Shown: positions 1 to 22,976, numbered from the stretch's first letter. The stretch is 64,000 nucleotides of DNA from Amorphochlora amoebiformis (GCA_054601695.1 BAAHQB010000162.1:248001-312000); one strand, 5' to 3'. A program made the numbers and translations. Notes: generated by a model not told the origin, from the letters alone.

Positions 1-149
1 TATGAAAATATAGATATCTACATATCTGCATATAATATATTTACATATATATATATATATATTACATATATATATATATAGATATATACATATATATACA
101 TATATATATATATATATATGCATATGTGTGTGTGTGTATGTGTGTATAT

Positions 150-590
150 ATGTATCTGTAATAACCGGAACCCTAATACTACACAAACGTAATATTCATA
201 GATGGTGACCACCATAAACTCTAACAAACCTTTGCCGCTAACTGTCCGAAATCACCGTAACCATAACAACCTTAACCATGATAACCGTTCGAACCATGAC
301 TGTAATACTCATAACCTAATAATCATAAACTGTAGTATCCATAACCGTAATAACCATAAGCCGCAGTAACTGAATGTAACGATAACCTTAGTTACCGTAA
401 TCGTAATAACGGTAACCGTAATAATAATAATTATTATTTTAATAATAATAATGTAACCGTAATAACGATAACCGTGATAATAATCATATTGTGGTAACTG
501 CAACCGAATATAACGATAACCGTAGTAACCGTAACCGTAATAACGGTAATCGTAGTAACGGTAACTGTAATAACATGAATTTACCTTAAA
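150..590. repeat. Degenerate short-period repeat in a TARS intron
   Basis: Imperfect repetition of a unit like GTAACCGTAATAAC, in period-12 to period-15 variants, fills this stretch up to the first recognised exon at 595. No conserved reading frame is seen. It lies in the intron upstream of the threonyl-tRNA synthetase exon, so earlier exons of that gene lie to the left of the window. Confidence 0.7.
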
Positions 591-594
591 ACAG

Positions 595-1809
<1,215 letters not shown>

Positions 1810-2124
1810 TTTCACACATATAGTATTCCAATTTTAGAGATATCGTAAACTTCGTCGATATCTGGACGCTGACGCAGGCAGTGATCGAATGTTCATTTGT
1901 TTTGTATTTATATCATGGGGTTATGACTAGTATGAACTTGAAGTGGTTGTACATAAACTAGATATACTACGCAATAACCTACAGCCCGAGGCAAGAGTTT
2001 AAAAATTAATTGTGACCGTGAAATTGTATATATTCTAAATTTTCATGCAAAAGTAGGACATATTCGCGACTGTGACTTTAACTAATAGGCTGTGAGTACT
2101 ACGTACATCCATATGACTCAGGTT
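1810..2124. other. Convergent intergenic spacer
   Basis: About 315 bp between the TGA of the synthetase (+) and the TAG of the METTL7-like gene (-). It is non-repetitive with moderate GC. No coding exon is recognised. ACTAG/CTAGT-like words occur, for example near 1926 and 1957. It presumably holds both 3' UTRs and cleavage signals. Confidence 0.7.
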
Positions 2125-8904
<6,780 letters not shown>

Positions 8905-9180
8905 AGTCCAAACCAGGAGCAGCCGAAAAGGTTTTCACGTCCAAACCTCTAACAAAATCTTTAAATCCCGGTATTACGATACATAGTCACGGGTACTAAG
9001 GGATTCTGGTAAATCTGAAAGGCTCCCCCTTTCCCCTTTCCATCTGACGGGATATCGATCCCCCTGGCGATAAATCTGGTCCCAATCATCCTCCTCTATA
9101 CCACACATTCGAAAATATAAAAAACATTTGAAGGGGAAAGTACAGAAAATTGGCTACTTGGTAGGGTGGATAGCGTGAAA
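8905..9180. promoter_or_regulatory. Divergent spacer, METTL7-like / frataxin
   Basis: 276 bp between the two proposed start codons. It is non-repetitive and free of TA tracts, unlike the introns. It probably carries a shared or back-to-back promoter. No TATA box or factor site is asserted. Confidence 0.5.
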
Positions 9181-9736
9181 ATGGTGACCGACGGCCATGT
9201 CACAACTGACTCTGCGGACATCCCCGGGACATCGGATGCTTGGACGGTGGCTGGCGAGACGTGGACCAATGCGCTGGCGCAAGGCTGGGGTAGCATGGAT
9301 CAGGTTATTTTTGCCTTGAAAATGATTTCATCGGCTATTAATATGCACTCACAGGTTGTTAGCCTCTATTTACACGTTTACAGACCATACAGCCGGAAGC
9401 ATACGCGACAAGTTCATAAATTAACAAACCAAAGGAACCAATACTTCCAGCCAGTCTTGTTCTCCTCCACATCCCTTCCCTCTCATATTCCAACAAATAC
9501 ACCATTTTCGATCACTGGGCAAAAAACTATGCAAGTGTAGTGATTTATATATTTGGTGTGTGTATGTGTGTGTGTGTGTGTGCGTGTGTGTGTGTGTGTA
9601 TGTTTATATATACATATACATATATATACATATGTATGTATGTATATATATATATATGTATATATATGCAGTTGTACATAAGTATAATATGCACGTGTAC
9701 ATAAGGTAGATGTATGTATACATATAATACAATCTC

Positions 9737-9818
<82 letters not shown>

Positions 9819-9827
9819 AATATATAT

Positions 9828-9861
<34 letters not shown>

Positions 9862-9929
9862 GTTTGTGTAAACTCAAATATATGCAACATAATTATATGT
9901 ATATACATACATACATATATATATATATA

Positions 9930-9977
<48 letters not shown>

Positions 9978-10066
9978 GTATATACACATGTATATAACAT
10001 TATTTATGTATTTAATATATATATGTACTCATAAAATATATTACAACAAACATTTACATACATGTC

Positions 10067-10118
<52 letters not shown>

Positions 10119-10219
10119 TATACATACATATTTATATACATATATACATGTATATATATATATACATTTACACATATGTATATGTTTACATATATATGTA
10201 TGTGTATATACACATATAT

Positions 10220-10313
<94 letters not shown>

Positions 10314-10928
10314 ATATATATATTGTGCTTATCCATGAATAATGTATACATTTACACACAATTATACATATATTACTGCATACACATATTTTAAAACACA
10401 CACACACATACACATATATATATATATATATGCATATATATAAATATACATATATATGTATATATATATATATATATATACAGAAATATACTTACCTAAT
10501 ACACACATCCACACACAAACACACACACACACACACGCACATACATACAAACATACAAACATACAGTCTGAAGGCATACAAAGCGGAGGTCAAGTCGATA
10601 TTCAGCAAGCTAGAGTCTGGCTTAGAGCCCATGAAGGACATGAATGACGGCTTCGAGATCGCCAAGGTATCTGCCCGCATGACACGTGTCAACGGCTACG
10701 TGTACAAAAGTCTCATGTTTTACTTAAATCTTGTAGTCTACTTTGGTGTTGCGCATTATTTTTTACTATTTTTGATTTTGGCGGGTAGGAAGAGTTGCGG
10801 ATGACCGTAACGATAGGGGCGCCGGGGTCGTATATATTTACTCCTGACGAGAAGAAAAAGGTGGAAGTTACATATATGTAGAATATAATATATATATATA
10901 TATATATATATAATTACCTGTATATATT

Positions 10929-10972
<44 letters not shown>

Positions 10973-11075
10973 ATATATATGTCTTTTTGTTCTTGATCCA
11001 GTATTCATATTAATAGATCTCCAACGTAGCTATATTTATACATGTAGATATATATTTATTTATATAAGTAATATA

Positions 11076-11127
<52 letters not shown>

Positions 11128-11205
11128 TATATGTGTACATATAAGTAATGTATATATATATATATATATGTATTATAAGCACGTATGCTTACATACCCAT
11201 AGCAC

Positions 11206-11276
<71 letters not shown>

Positions 11277-11339
11277 TGCATATATAGATATATACGTAAT
11301 AACAAATATATATATATATATAAATATATACTTTTATAT

Positions 11340-11379
<40 letters not shown>

Positions 11380-11544
11380 TATCAGAATATCCAGATGTTT
11401 TCACCTATAAGCGGCAACGTATACACATACAAATTCGACGAGAAAAGCGAACAGTACCAATTTATACATACTACATACAAAGATAAATATATACATATAC
11501 ATGTACAATATATATATATATATATATGTATATGTATGTATATA

Positions 11545-11579
<35 letters not shown>

Positions 11580-11681
11580 CTATATTATATAAATCTATGT
11601 GTATAAATATAAAAATATTTTCATGCGTGTATATGTGCATATGGATACATATTTTCACCTACATGTGTATACATATATATG

Positions 11682-11713
<32 letters not shown>

Positions 11714-11850
11714 TGTAAATATATATATATATATATATATAATATATTATATATATATTTATATAATATGTGATACATGTATATACATACATATACATAT
11801 ATATATGTATGTATATATATATATATATCAGGATATTTATTTTATTCTAC

Positions 11851-11887
<37 letters not shown>

Positions 11888-11914
11888 TATATATCTAGTA
11901 TATACCTATATATA

Positions 11915-11946
<32 letters not shown>

Positions 11947-12105
11947 CTATATGATATGTAACATATAATATATGTATATACGCATCATATATACATGTAT
12001 GTATTTTCATACATAAGGTGGGCGAATGTGAATGATGGTCACTATATGATCGAGCTTCTAACCCGGGAGCTCATGGGTGCGTGCTCAGGTCTCCCAGATT
12101 TGTAG
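9181..12105 (+). CDS. FXN: Frataxin
   Basis: Iron-binding regulator of mitochondrial Fe-S cluster assembly. Exons: 9181-9303, 10574-10666, 10789-10860, 11386-11453, 12018-12105 (TAG); 444 nt, 147 residues, phases continuous. The fold order fits. Helix 1 is acidic ([15 protein letters not shown]). Strands follow as [37 protein letters not shown] and QWANVNDG. Helix 2 is [10 protein letters not shown]. Family landmarks visible are G-[ST]-Y, the conserved SP-x-SG turn and the late Trp. The first exon is doubtful: it starts [13 protein letters not shown], lacks Arg, and does not look like a mitochondrial presequence. An alternative donor at 9354 would lengthen it by 17 codons. The core assignment is firm. 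Confidence 0.88.
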
Positions 12106-12430
12106 CTAGCTATACACTATATACATGTAGCGCTAACTGTTGTTTAGTGAAGTCATTTCTATTAGATCAGACATGTCATAGACTTTAACATAAATCGGTC
12201 AACTACACTGCTTAGTTTTAATTCCAGCAAGAGTCTGAGCATCTTGCATGCGGTATATTAAGGTTTAAGATTTAGCGTTATTGCACATGAAGGCTTGCGC
12301 TCATGATATATCTTATATGTATATGTATACATATATATATAAATATGTGTGTATATACAACTTACTATAATCTTCTTTTAACAAGAAGCGAACTGAACCC
12401 GATGCAAATTTAAAAAGATTTAAAATCTGA
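12106..12430. other. Convergent intergenic spacer
   Basis: About 325 bp between the frataxin TAG and the stop of the gene at 12431-18137. It is largely unique sequence with one short TATG patch near 12310-12350. No exon is recognised. Confidence 0.65.
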
Positions 12431-12804
12431 CTATTCACTGAGTACTGGTGTCGAGTTCTTTTGAGTCATCTGGGAATTCGACCGGTTCGACGCAATCAAT
12501 CTTTTGCAAATCCAAGAGCCTAGTCTTGCCTCGGATCTAAGATATGATATATCACTAAGTACTAGTGATGCACATAATTAAGTAATATACATATAGATCT
12601 GTATAATTGTATTTTCATGTATTTATACATATGAATATATACATATATATATATATATACTATACCATATAGTATATATAGATGTATATATATATATATA
12701 TTTGTCATTATAAATGCCATCTTAATTATCAAAGAATCTGTATTAACTTATATGTTTATATCTATATAATTGTATGTATTCATTCATTGATGTATCACGA
12801 TAAC

Positions 12805-12869
<65 letters not shown>

Positions 12870-13436
12870 GTACGTGTTTTATGTTATTATTATGATGTAC
12901 GTGCTTTATGTTATTATTATTATGTACGTGTGTTTATAATATCAATATATGTTGATACATATCTAAAATATATTATTGTACATACGTATATACAAATACA
13001 TGTATATATATATATATATTATATATATATATATACATATATATATGTATATATATATACATACGTACCACGGTCATATTAGCGTAATTATATCCTTCAA
13101 TGATATCTCCGTCGTTCGACGAAAACATGTTGAAAACGATAGCTGGCTGGAGGCTGTACATAACAATGTGGATGTTTGTATCACCGCTAACTTAGACTGC
13201 ACATGTAATAGGAATATCTGTATGATAGATAGGTGAAGCTGGACTCATATGTGTTATAGAAATACTTGTATTTGTAAATGTATACATGTTCGATTTATAT
13301 ATGTATATACCTAAACATATATATATATATATATATTATATATATGCATATTATATATATATATATATATATATATGTTACACGTAAAATTACCTAGCTT
13401 TATATATGTGTCTATATAAGTGTGAGATTGGGATGG

Positions 13437-13467
<31 letters not shown>

Positions 13468-13646
13468 CTGTATTAACATATCTAAATACATACCATGTAT
13501 CTATATATTTACATACAATATATATATATATATATATATATATGCATGTATTTATGCATATCGTAGACAAAACATCTTGATCATCATGAGCTCGGATAGC
13601 TTTATATAATATATATATATATATATATCCATATATATATATATAT

Positions 13647-13686
<40 letters not shown>

Positions 13687-13777
13687 ATGTCTCTCACTGC
13701 CAAAGACTGCGATTTCGACTACCGCATGGCTTCTCCGAAGATCTTCTAGTGTCTATATGTATAGTATATACCATTAG

Positions 13778-13824
<47 letters not shown>

Positions 13825-13834
13825 ACGTATATGT

Positions 13835-13895
<61 letters not shown>

Positions 13896-14127
13896 GTACG
13901 TATATGTATATGTATATATATATATATATGTATGTATAAACATTATATTTACAACGTATACACTTTTTACACATAAATATATTTTACATCTATATATATA
14001 TACATATATATTCATTTATACTTACATGTATGAAAATGTACATATATATATATATATATATTGATATATATATATATATATATATAGATATATATAGATA
14101 TATTTATATACGTATATATATACATAT

Positions 14128-14158
<31 letters not shown>

Positions 14159-14387
14159 GTATATATATACATATATATATATATATACACACATATATTT
14201 CAACATATATATCTACATGTACATATATATATATATATATATGTATGTATACTTGCATGCATGAAATATAAACATACATGTGTCATGGAACCTTTCCCTT
14301 CAGTGGGCTATCCTGATCCATAAAGTGAACTAATGTCCTCCCTATCCGACACCTTGGTTGCTCCGATAACATAAGCTGATTAACATA

Positions 14388-14427
<40 letters not shown>

Positions 14428-14495
14428 ATTCTATACATATGCATTCAACATATACATATACATTTACAATTATATACGTATAGATTTACAATTGT

Positions 14496-14537
<42 letters not shown>

Positions 14538-14554
14538 TTACATATATATATTTG

Positions 14555-14590
<36 letters not shown>

Positions 14591-14833
14591 CTGTTTACAT
14601 ACAACACTACGAGATAAGGCTGGGCGTCTAGTATCACACACGTGTCACACACGTGCCAACCGATTCGTGAAACTATACTGCATGTTATAGTTTGCGCTCT
14701 ACACGATTGCATCAGCGTTACAGCTAATATTACATATTATGCTGTCGAGAGCCACACGATATTATGTATATCTTCATATTTACATCCTATTCTGCGATAT
14801 TCTGTTATCCTATTAGGTATAATATATGTATAT

Positions 14834-14891
<58 letters not shown>

Positions 14892-14953
14892 AATATATAT
14901 TTAATACTATTCATCTTTTGTAATTGTGTGTGTATGTATGTATATATTATTGA

Positions 14954-14989
<36 letters not shown>

Positions 14990-15396
14990 TATATATATAT
15001 TATATATATATATATATGTGTGTGTGTGTATGATATCGATTAAGGAGGGAAGGGGGGGGGGGTAAGAGACAGCTGTTTCGTTTAAATAGTTAAGAATTGA
15101 ACTTTGATGATTTGTACTAGGGCTCGGGTTAGGGCTGGGGCTAGGGCTAGGGTTGGGGTTAGGTTAAGGTTTCCGTCTAGGTTAGGCTTTTTTTGGACAT
15201 CAAGGCGGTCGAACTTGTAGAACGACTTCCCTGAGCTTCCTGTTCACATATTGCAAATGAATATGAATGATATATGTAATAGATATGTGTATATGAACGT
15301 ATATATATATGTATGTATGTATATTATATTGCATATATATATATATATATATGCCCTATATGTGTAAAGAAGACTTATATATACACATATATATAT

Positions 15397-15451
<55 letters not shown>

Positions 15452-15456
15452 CATAT

Positions 15457-15530
<74 letters not shown>

Positions 15531-15649
15531 AATGTATATACATATACATATATATACTAATACTTATATGCATTACATTTACTGATGTGTTTACCTATGG
15601 TGTTTCTGGAGTACGTCATGTAATATCGAACGTCAACTAGCTCTTCTAT

Positions 15650-15681
<32 letters not shown>

Positions 15682-16188
15682 AATATATGCATATACATAT
15701 ATATATATATATATGTATATGTATATGTATACACGTGTATATATATATATATACATATAAATATATAAAATATATATCGCTATATATATATATATGTATA
15801 TATCAAATACGTATATTTATATACACATATACATATTGTGTATATGTATATATTATATGTATTTAGATGTGTAATAACATATGTATTTGGGAGTATGTCA
15901 TATAGCATCGGACGTTTACTAGCCTTCTGTAGTATGTATACATATGTACACAATATATATATATATATATATATATATGTATAAATTTTAATATTTACAT
16001 GTGTATATATATATGTATGTATTATATGTATTTATGCATACTAATACCATATAGATTTGTACAATATATGAATTCAGGGGCTTGCTATGTAGATGTGTAT
16101 GTATATATATATATATATGTGTATGTGTGTATATGTATATGTGTTCCATGTGTGTAAAGATGTGTCTGACGTTGATTAGCTCTTCTGT

Positions 16189-16242
<54 letters not shown>

Positions 16243-16344
16243 TATTGTTCAATACATATAGATAAACATATATATATATATACCATGGATATACAAAAAC
16301 TCATACACACATGTATATCTCTATACATATATATATATATATAT

Positions 16345-16435
<91 letters not shown>

Positions 16436-16854
16436 ACCATACATATAACCCTAAGCCAACCTCTACCATGAAATAGATTCCAATCCAATCTTTATAAAGA
16501 ACTAACTAGAATTATATACACATATACAAATATATACAATAACTTTATGCAAAACATAAATACATACACCAGTACATACACTAGTGTATCCAACCCTAAT
16601 CTGACCCCTAACTAATGTAAATTTAAGCCTAGATACTAAAACCCTTACCTTGTGGCATTCTATTCTATTCTAAATATAACCCTAACCCTAATCTAACCCT
16701 AATCTAACGCTAATCTAACCCTAATCTAACCCCTAACCCTAACCATAAACCTAACCATAAACCTAACCCTAACAACCCCAATCCTAACCCTAATATAACC
16801 CTAGACCTAACAGCTCCACTAAGTGCCGGAGTCTATGGCCTTAGGGACAAGATA

Positions 16855-16891
<37 letters not shown>

Positions 16892-17009
16892 GTATATAAT
16901 ATATATATATATATATATGTATGTATAAATATATTGATAAGAATATGTATATGTAGGTATTTTATTATAATATTATCTCTATCTCTACATATATATATAT
17001 AGATATATA

Positions 17010-17051
<42 letters not shown>

Positions 17052-17337
17052 TATATATATATACACACATATGTATTATATATAATGTCATACACATATA
17101 CAGGATATTTACATGTTGTAACATGTTGAAGAACTAAAGGCAAATCAGATTATACACACACATATATATTAAAATAATACATATTATTGCAACCTTTGGA
17201 AGAGTTGAAGGCGAATCGAATCATTAGTGCTGGCCGGTCTAATTATGCACACATATACATATATATATATACACATATATATACATACATATATATATAT
17301 ATACATATACTATTCTCCCCATTGAGTATATTAAATA

Positions 17338-17374
<37 letters not shown>

Positions 17375-17505
17375 GTATATAGTTTGTAAATAAATTACCG
17401 TTAAAAACGCCTATCACAGCCTTTTGTGCGACCTAATACGGTGTGTATTTATGTGATATATATATATATATTTATATATATACATATATACACATATATG
17501 TATAA

Positions 17506-17546
<41 letters not shown>

Positions 17547-17575
17547 CATATATATATATATATACATGTATGTAT

Positions 17576-17617
<42 letters not shown>

Positions 17618-17738
17618 TATATATTATATATAATATATATATAGATATATGTATATATTCTTGTATGTGTATGGACATATATGTGATGTATATCTTGATT
17701 GATACTGAGATATGTATGTATGCGTAAATACATATGCA

Positions 17739-17790
<52 letters not shown>

Positions 17791-17839
17791 TGTATATTTA
17801 ATGAATGTGTACTTGCATATTGTATATGCATATATAGAG

Positions 17840-17903
<64 letters not shown>

Positions 17904-18137
17904 AGTAAATAAAAAAATATGTATATATATATATATATATATGTATACAGACATCTATATATATATATATATTATATACATCAAATATATATATATATAT
18001 ATATTATATACATACAAATATATATATATATATATAGATATATATATATATATTAATATGTAACATTATACCTTAATATGCGGCTTTGTCCTTGTAATTC
18101 TGGTGAAGAATACACCCGTTACAAATACCACCCACAT
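12431..18137 (-). CDS. Unrecognised protein, 181 residues, 10 exons
   Basis: I do not recognise this protein. Exons in coding order: 18072-18137, 17399-17432, 17194-17238, 15595-15645, 15199-15239, 14653-14698, 14353-14375, 13723-13745, 13069-13186, 12431-12529. They sum to 546 nt with every phase joined. The start [13 protein letters not shown] is hydrophobic and could be a signal or anchor. Readable stretches include [31 protein letters not shown] and [18 protein letters not shown], which suggest a beta-rich extracytoplasmic or membrane protein. Exons 5-8 are the least certain: alternative frames exist at 14292-14375 and 13684-13745, and exon 5 uses a weak GTCCAA donor. Two introns hold telomere-like repeats and several hold decayed copies of exons 3 and 4. 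Confidence 0.5.
15117..15190 (+). repeat. Short degenerate TTAGGG array
   Basis: GGGTTAGGG, GGGCTAGGG and GGGTTGGGGTTAGG variants directly follow exon 15199-15239 on its downstream side in transcript order. On the minus strand one frame stays open through the array, so the exact exon end is ambiguous here. Confidence 0.7.
15890..16195 (-). pseudogene. Two decayed copies of exon 15595-15645
   Basis: Copy 1 is near 15893-15937 and copy 2 near 16160-16193. Both share the acceptor-proximal sequence ACAGAAG-G/A-GCTA followed by an ACGT-containing stretch with the functional exon. Copy 1 has stop codons. Copy 2 stays open ([10 protein letters not shown]) but has no GT donor at the right place. Both are flanked by TA/TATG tracts. 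Confidence 0.7.
16560..16812 (-). repeat. Degenerate CCCTAA (telomere-like) array
   Basis: CTAACCCTAATCTAACCC-type repeats, the reverse orientation to most arrays here, inside the intron between exons 17194-17238 and 15595-15645. The unit alternates between 6 and about 11 bp. Confidence 0.85.
17110..17150 (-). pseudogene. Decayed copy of exon 17194-17238
   Basis: About 35 bp on the minus strand resembles the 3' half and donor region of the exon 45-85 bp away (GATTYGCCTT then CTTC). The frame is broken. Confidence 0.55.
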
Positions 18138-18279
18138 TTGAACCTATAAATATGTATGTAACATATGTATATATATATATATATACATATGTATATATAT
18201 ATATATATATAATATATATATACATATCTTATATGTAATACATATATGTGAAAAAACATATATATTCTTACATACATAC

Positions 18280-18313
<34 letters not shown>

Positions 18314-18408
18314 ATATACATTTACATATGTACATATGTATATATACATACATATATATAATATATATATATATATGTATGTATATATATACAGATATAT
18401 GTATTATG

Positions 18409-18470
<62 letters not shown>

Positions 18471-18592
18471 TATATGTGTGCGTATATATGTATGTATATG
18501 TATATATATGTGTATATATATTACAATATGCAATATTTACAGATATCATGGATTTAACATTGGATACAGATATTAGATAGAAATATCTATCA

Positions 18593-18625
<33 letters not shown>

Positions 18626-18839
18626 TATATATATATTATATATAAATATAATGAATATACATACATGTGTGTATATATGTGTATATATATACATTTGTAT
18701 TAATACAATAATATATATATATATATATATATACGTGTGTATATGTAATATATATATATATATATATATAGACACAACACAGACACGAGTAGAAAAAAAC
18801 AAACATTAGTTAAACAACAGAAGAGGTATATTTAAAAAA

Positions 18840-18945
18840 AAAAATGAGAAAGAGAGGAAAAAGTGAGAGAAAGAGAGAGGCAAGAGAAGAGAGTGAAAGA
18901 GAGAGGGGGGGAGAGAAGAGAAAGGGAGAAGGAGAGAGGAGCAGT
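18840..18945 (+). repeat. Purine-rich (GA) tract
   Basis: GAGAGAGG-type repeat just before exon 18995-19048. If that exon is read on the + strand, as proposed, this is the only tract of its class that is purine-rich in the sense strand. This weakens the strand call for that exon. Confidence 0.75.
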
Positions 18946-18994
18946 ACAAGGACGGCATGAAAATTTGCGGTTAAGAGTGAGAGGCTTCCAATAG

Positions 18995-19100
18995 GCTCTG
19001 CTGGCGAACTTCCCAGGGTTGAACTCACGCTCAAGCTGATGTATTTACGTAAGTATATGTGAATAAATATAATATATACACATACACACATATGTATTAT

Positions 19101-19162
<62 letters not shown>

Positions 19163-19283
19163 CACAAATGTGTATTGTGTATAGATGCGTATATTATATT
19201 TCTATATATATATATATATATATATGGATATATAAATAAAGAGATTTTCTATATTATACTAAATAGTATGTATTTCTACGTGA

Positions 19284-19335
<52 letters not shown>

Positions 19336-19417
19336 ACATACATAAACATATATATATATATATATACGTAATATATATGTACACATTTATAAATATTCCG
19401 GTATATAGTTAAGCATA

Positions 19418-19453
<36 letters not shown>

Positions 19454-19493
19454 AATACAAATGTAAATATATATAAGAGTATATATATATATA

Positions 19494-19531
<38 letters not shown>

Positions 19532-19643
19532 CATAAAGAAAATGTATATACATACATATATGTGTGTAGTGTACACATATGATATGAGGAAGATCTCCCA
19601 TATGTATGTATATTAACACATTTATATTCCATAACTTGCGTGT

Positions 19644-19690
<47 letters not shown>

Positions 19691-19768
19691 TATCTAAAGA
19701 TAATAACATGACCAATAGAGGAAGATCTCCCATCTGGTCGAGGGCCGTATTTGTCCAGACTAACCATG

Positions 19769-19807
<39 letters not shown>

Positions 19808-19830
19808 TAATATACATTATATATATACAT

Positions 19831-19872
<42 letters not shown>

Positions 19873-19876
19873 ATAC

Positions 19877-19924
<48 letters not shown>

Positions 19925-19989
19925 ATATATATGTGTGTATATATGTATATAATGTATATGTATATGTACCATGGTTTCGTATTTACATC

Positions 19990-20026
<37 letters not shown>

Positions 20027-20265
20027 ATATGTAATATACATATATATATATATACACATATATATATATATATATTATACATATACATATATATATACCT
20101 ATATATATATATATGTGTGTGTGTATATATGTATATAATGTAATATGTATACCTATATATATATATATGTGTGTGTGTATATATGTATGTAATGTAATGT
20201 ATATGTACCATGGTTTCGTATTTACATCAATATAATAATATATATATATATATATATGATTTAGA

Positions 20266-20304
<39 letters not shown>

Positions 20305-20516
20305 GATTATTATGTACATTTTAAATAAGATGTATCATATGAAAGACCTCATGCGTAGTTTTAGTAATTATTACCTTGTCAGTGGTCTGAAATCCATTAG
20401 ACTCTATACAGTAGACAATCCAGAATATCACCATACCTACCACTGATGAAGTGGATTAATTAGATAAATTTAGTTACGCGTAGAGATATATTATATACAT
20501 ATATATATATATATAT

Positions 20517-20571
<55 letters not shown>

Positions 20572-20653
20572 TATATATGTATATATATATATACATATAT
20601 ATATATATAATAAGTATATATATATATATATATTTATTTATTTTTATATATAA

Positions 20654-20715
<62 letters not shown>

Positions 20716-20858
20716 ATACACATATATGCATATGTGTATGTATATAAATACACACATATATATATACACATATGCACATATGTATAACACATGTACATGT
20801 AATCTATTGTATACATTCATATATAAGTATATATATATATATATGTATATATGCATAC

Positions 20859-20925
<67 letters not shown>

Positions 20926-21278
20926 CACATATATACACATATATGCATACATGTGTGTGTGTATATATACCATATGTGAATGTATCATGCACATATGATG
21001 ATATAAACATTTATTTGCAGAGTGCATACATTTTATGCATCATCGCGATCACATGCTTACATCCATAACCTAGGACCATCATACACTCCAAGAGCAGTGC
21101 TGACCTTTCCTGGATCTACCTACCGCGATCAAAATAAGCTAGCCTTGACCCGTGTAGTTAGAAGAAATGTTTAGTTTAGGCTTATACCCATGATGCCTGT
21201 TATTCTGAACGAGGCCTCAAAAGGCGTCATCCTTACGAGTTCCACGAAGAAATCGTCGAATATCGACTGAAGATGTAT

Positions 21279-21326
<48 letters not shown>

Positions 21327-21923
21327 ACAACACATAAACACAACTTTATACTCATTTCAGTAATTGTTTTCCAGACCCTAGTTTCAGCATTGAAAATCGT
21401 AGGCTCCCCTGCCAACCCCACTTGTTTCTCCTCCATCAGAGTTTTCACTGCTTCCACACAGACAATGAACACCAGTCAGGCTTAGCCTTCGGTTTGAATT
21501 GGTTGTACTATAAGAGAGGGCAACGCTTAGAATTACGTGACAAGGGCTAGAGTCAGATCGGGGCTGTGATTAAAGCTAGGGTTAGGACTGGCACTAGAGC
21601 TGGGTCAGGCACGGTCATGCTATTCAGATACATCTGATCGATACACAAGCTGCAAACATAAGCAACAATCTTATACATTGGGGGAGGAGAGGTGTTACCT
21701 GCATATTTGCTCGAGCGTCGACGTCGACGAGCTCTTGACTGAATGCCAGGGCTGGTTGGGGGCGGGCTTTGCTTTCGCCGGCGCAAATTATCAACCTAGC
21801 CGTATGGAAATTAAAAGTTTTAGACGGATAGAGCCACCGGGGTACAAGGGGATGGGGTTCGGAGGTGTGCAGATAGGTACCACAACATGGGCCATCTTCA
21901 AACAGGTTCCGAAATTTAAATAA
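18995..21923 (+). CDS. Unrecognised protein, 5' end not found
   Basis: Not recognised. Proposed exons: 18995-19048, 19719-19767, 20383-20410, 21180-21274, 21361-21491, 21628-21923 (TAA), phases continuous. The last exon is the best supported: [20 protein letters not shown], then [18 protein letters not shown] and a [10 protein letters not shown] segment. Exon 21180-21274 reads [20 protein letters not shown] with good splice sites. Exon 21361-21491 is Cys/His/Pro-rich and its antisense frame looks equally protein-like ([20 protein letters not shown]), so it may be false. A splice from 21274 to an acceptor near 21650 is an alternative. No start codon was found between 18138 and 18995. The strand is also favoured by the alternating gene order. 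Confidence 0.45.
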
Positions 21924-22678
21924 AAATTCGCAAACCTCTAATAGTATTCTATGAGTTTTAGAACCTCTAAGCAAGATGGTCACTATTCACGATAAAAAGT
22001 CGGCTGAATGGCAGCATTCCAGGTGGACGGTGGGGGGTCGCGAAGGGGAATATCCCGGGGATTATGCGCTTATTTAAAGCCTTAATTTAATCCTAAATAC
22101 TTCCAATATAAGTACACATCCTAAAAATTCTTTCAAACCTACGGGGGAAAGAGAAAATACTTCCAGCCAGAGCGGATTTCTCAGCAGCACCCGTCTGGTG
22201 GGATATCCAAGAATATCTCTTATTTTAGTCCGTCCATCATATCTACCTATTGCAAAGTCAAATAATGTAATTTCTGAAGGCATAGGCGGTGCGGAATGCG
22301 AGGATAGGGAAAGTTGGTTGGGGTGCAGAAATCTGCCGGTTGGGCAATTCGGTCCCTTAAAGTTTTGATTCGATTTTTTTGGATTCCTGGGTTGAGAGGC
22401 GGAAGAATATGTCAGAAGAGAGAGAGATAGGGAAGAAGATAAAAGAACAAACCAAGAGCTAGTCAGCAAGTCACGATACATTGCACCGTAATTTGTATAG
22501 ATTATATCATAGTATGATCGATATGAGGGTATCGATCAAAGGTTTTCTGCGATAATGATAATGGTTTTCTACGATAATAATATGTGTACGTGACAATATA
22601 TATGATATATGCCTAAACATATATATATATATATATATATATAATAGTTTCATATATATATATATTTATATATGTGTG

Positions 22679-22746
<68 letters not shown>

Positions 22747-22884
22747 TATTAATACGTAGACAATATTGAAATAGTAATAACTATACAATATTGCAATATA
22801 CAACACATATGCATATGTATAAACAAACAAACACAAATAATATGTGCTAACATGCATACGTACATCTATATATTATATACATGT

Positions 22885-22939
<55 letters not shown>

Positions 22940-22976
22940 TGTGCGTGTGTGTGTGTGTGTAACAATTTACATAATT

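Noticed and set aside
9096-9296. Minus-strand frame starting [15 protein letters not shown]
   Set aside because: Antisense to the proposed first frataxin exon. The METTL7-like gene already has a start exon at 8874-8904 whose phase fits.
13684-13745. Longer version of a gene-4 exon reading [14 protein letters not shown]
   Set aside because: Open and with a GT after it, but needs an upstream phase that no neighbouring exon supplies; the shorter 13723-13745 form fits both sides.
21233-21472. Minus-strand frame with [20 protein letters not shown]
   Set aside because: Protein-like, but no start, no consistent chain of upstream or downstream exons, and it opposes the alternating gene order. Kept only as a caution on exon 21361-21491.
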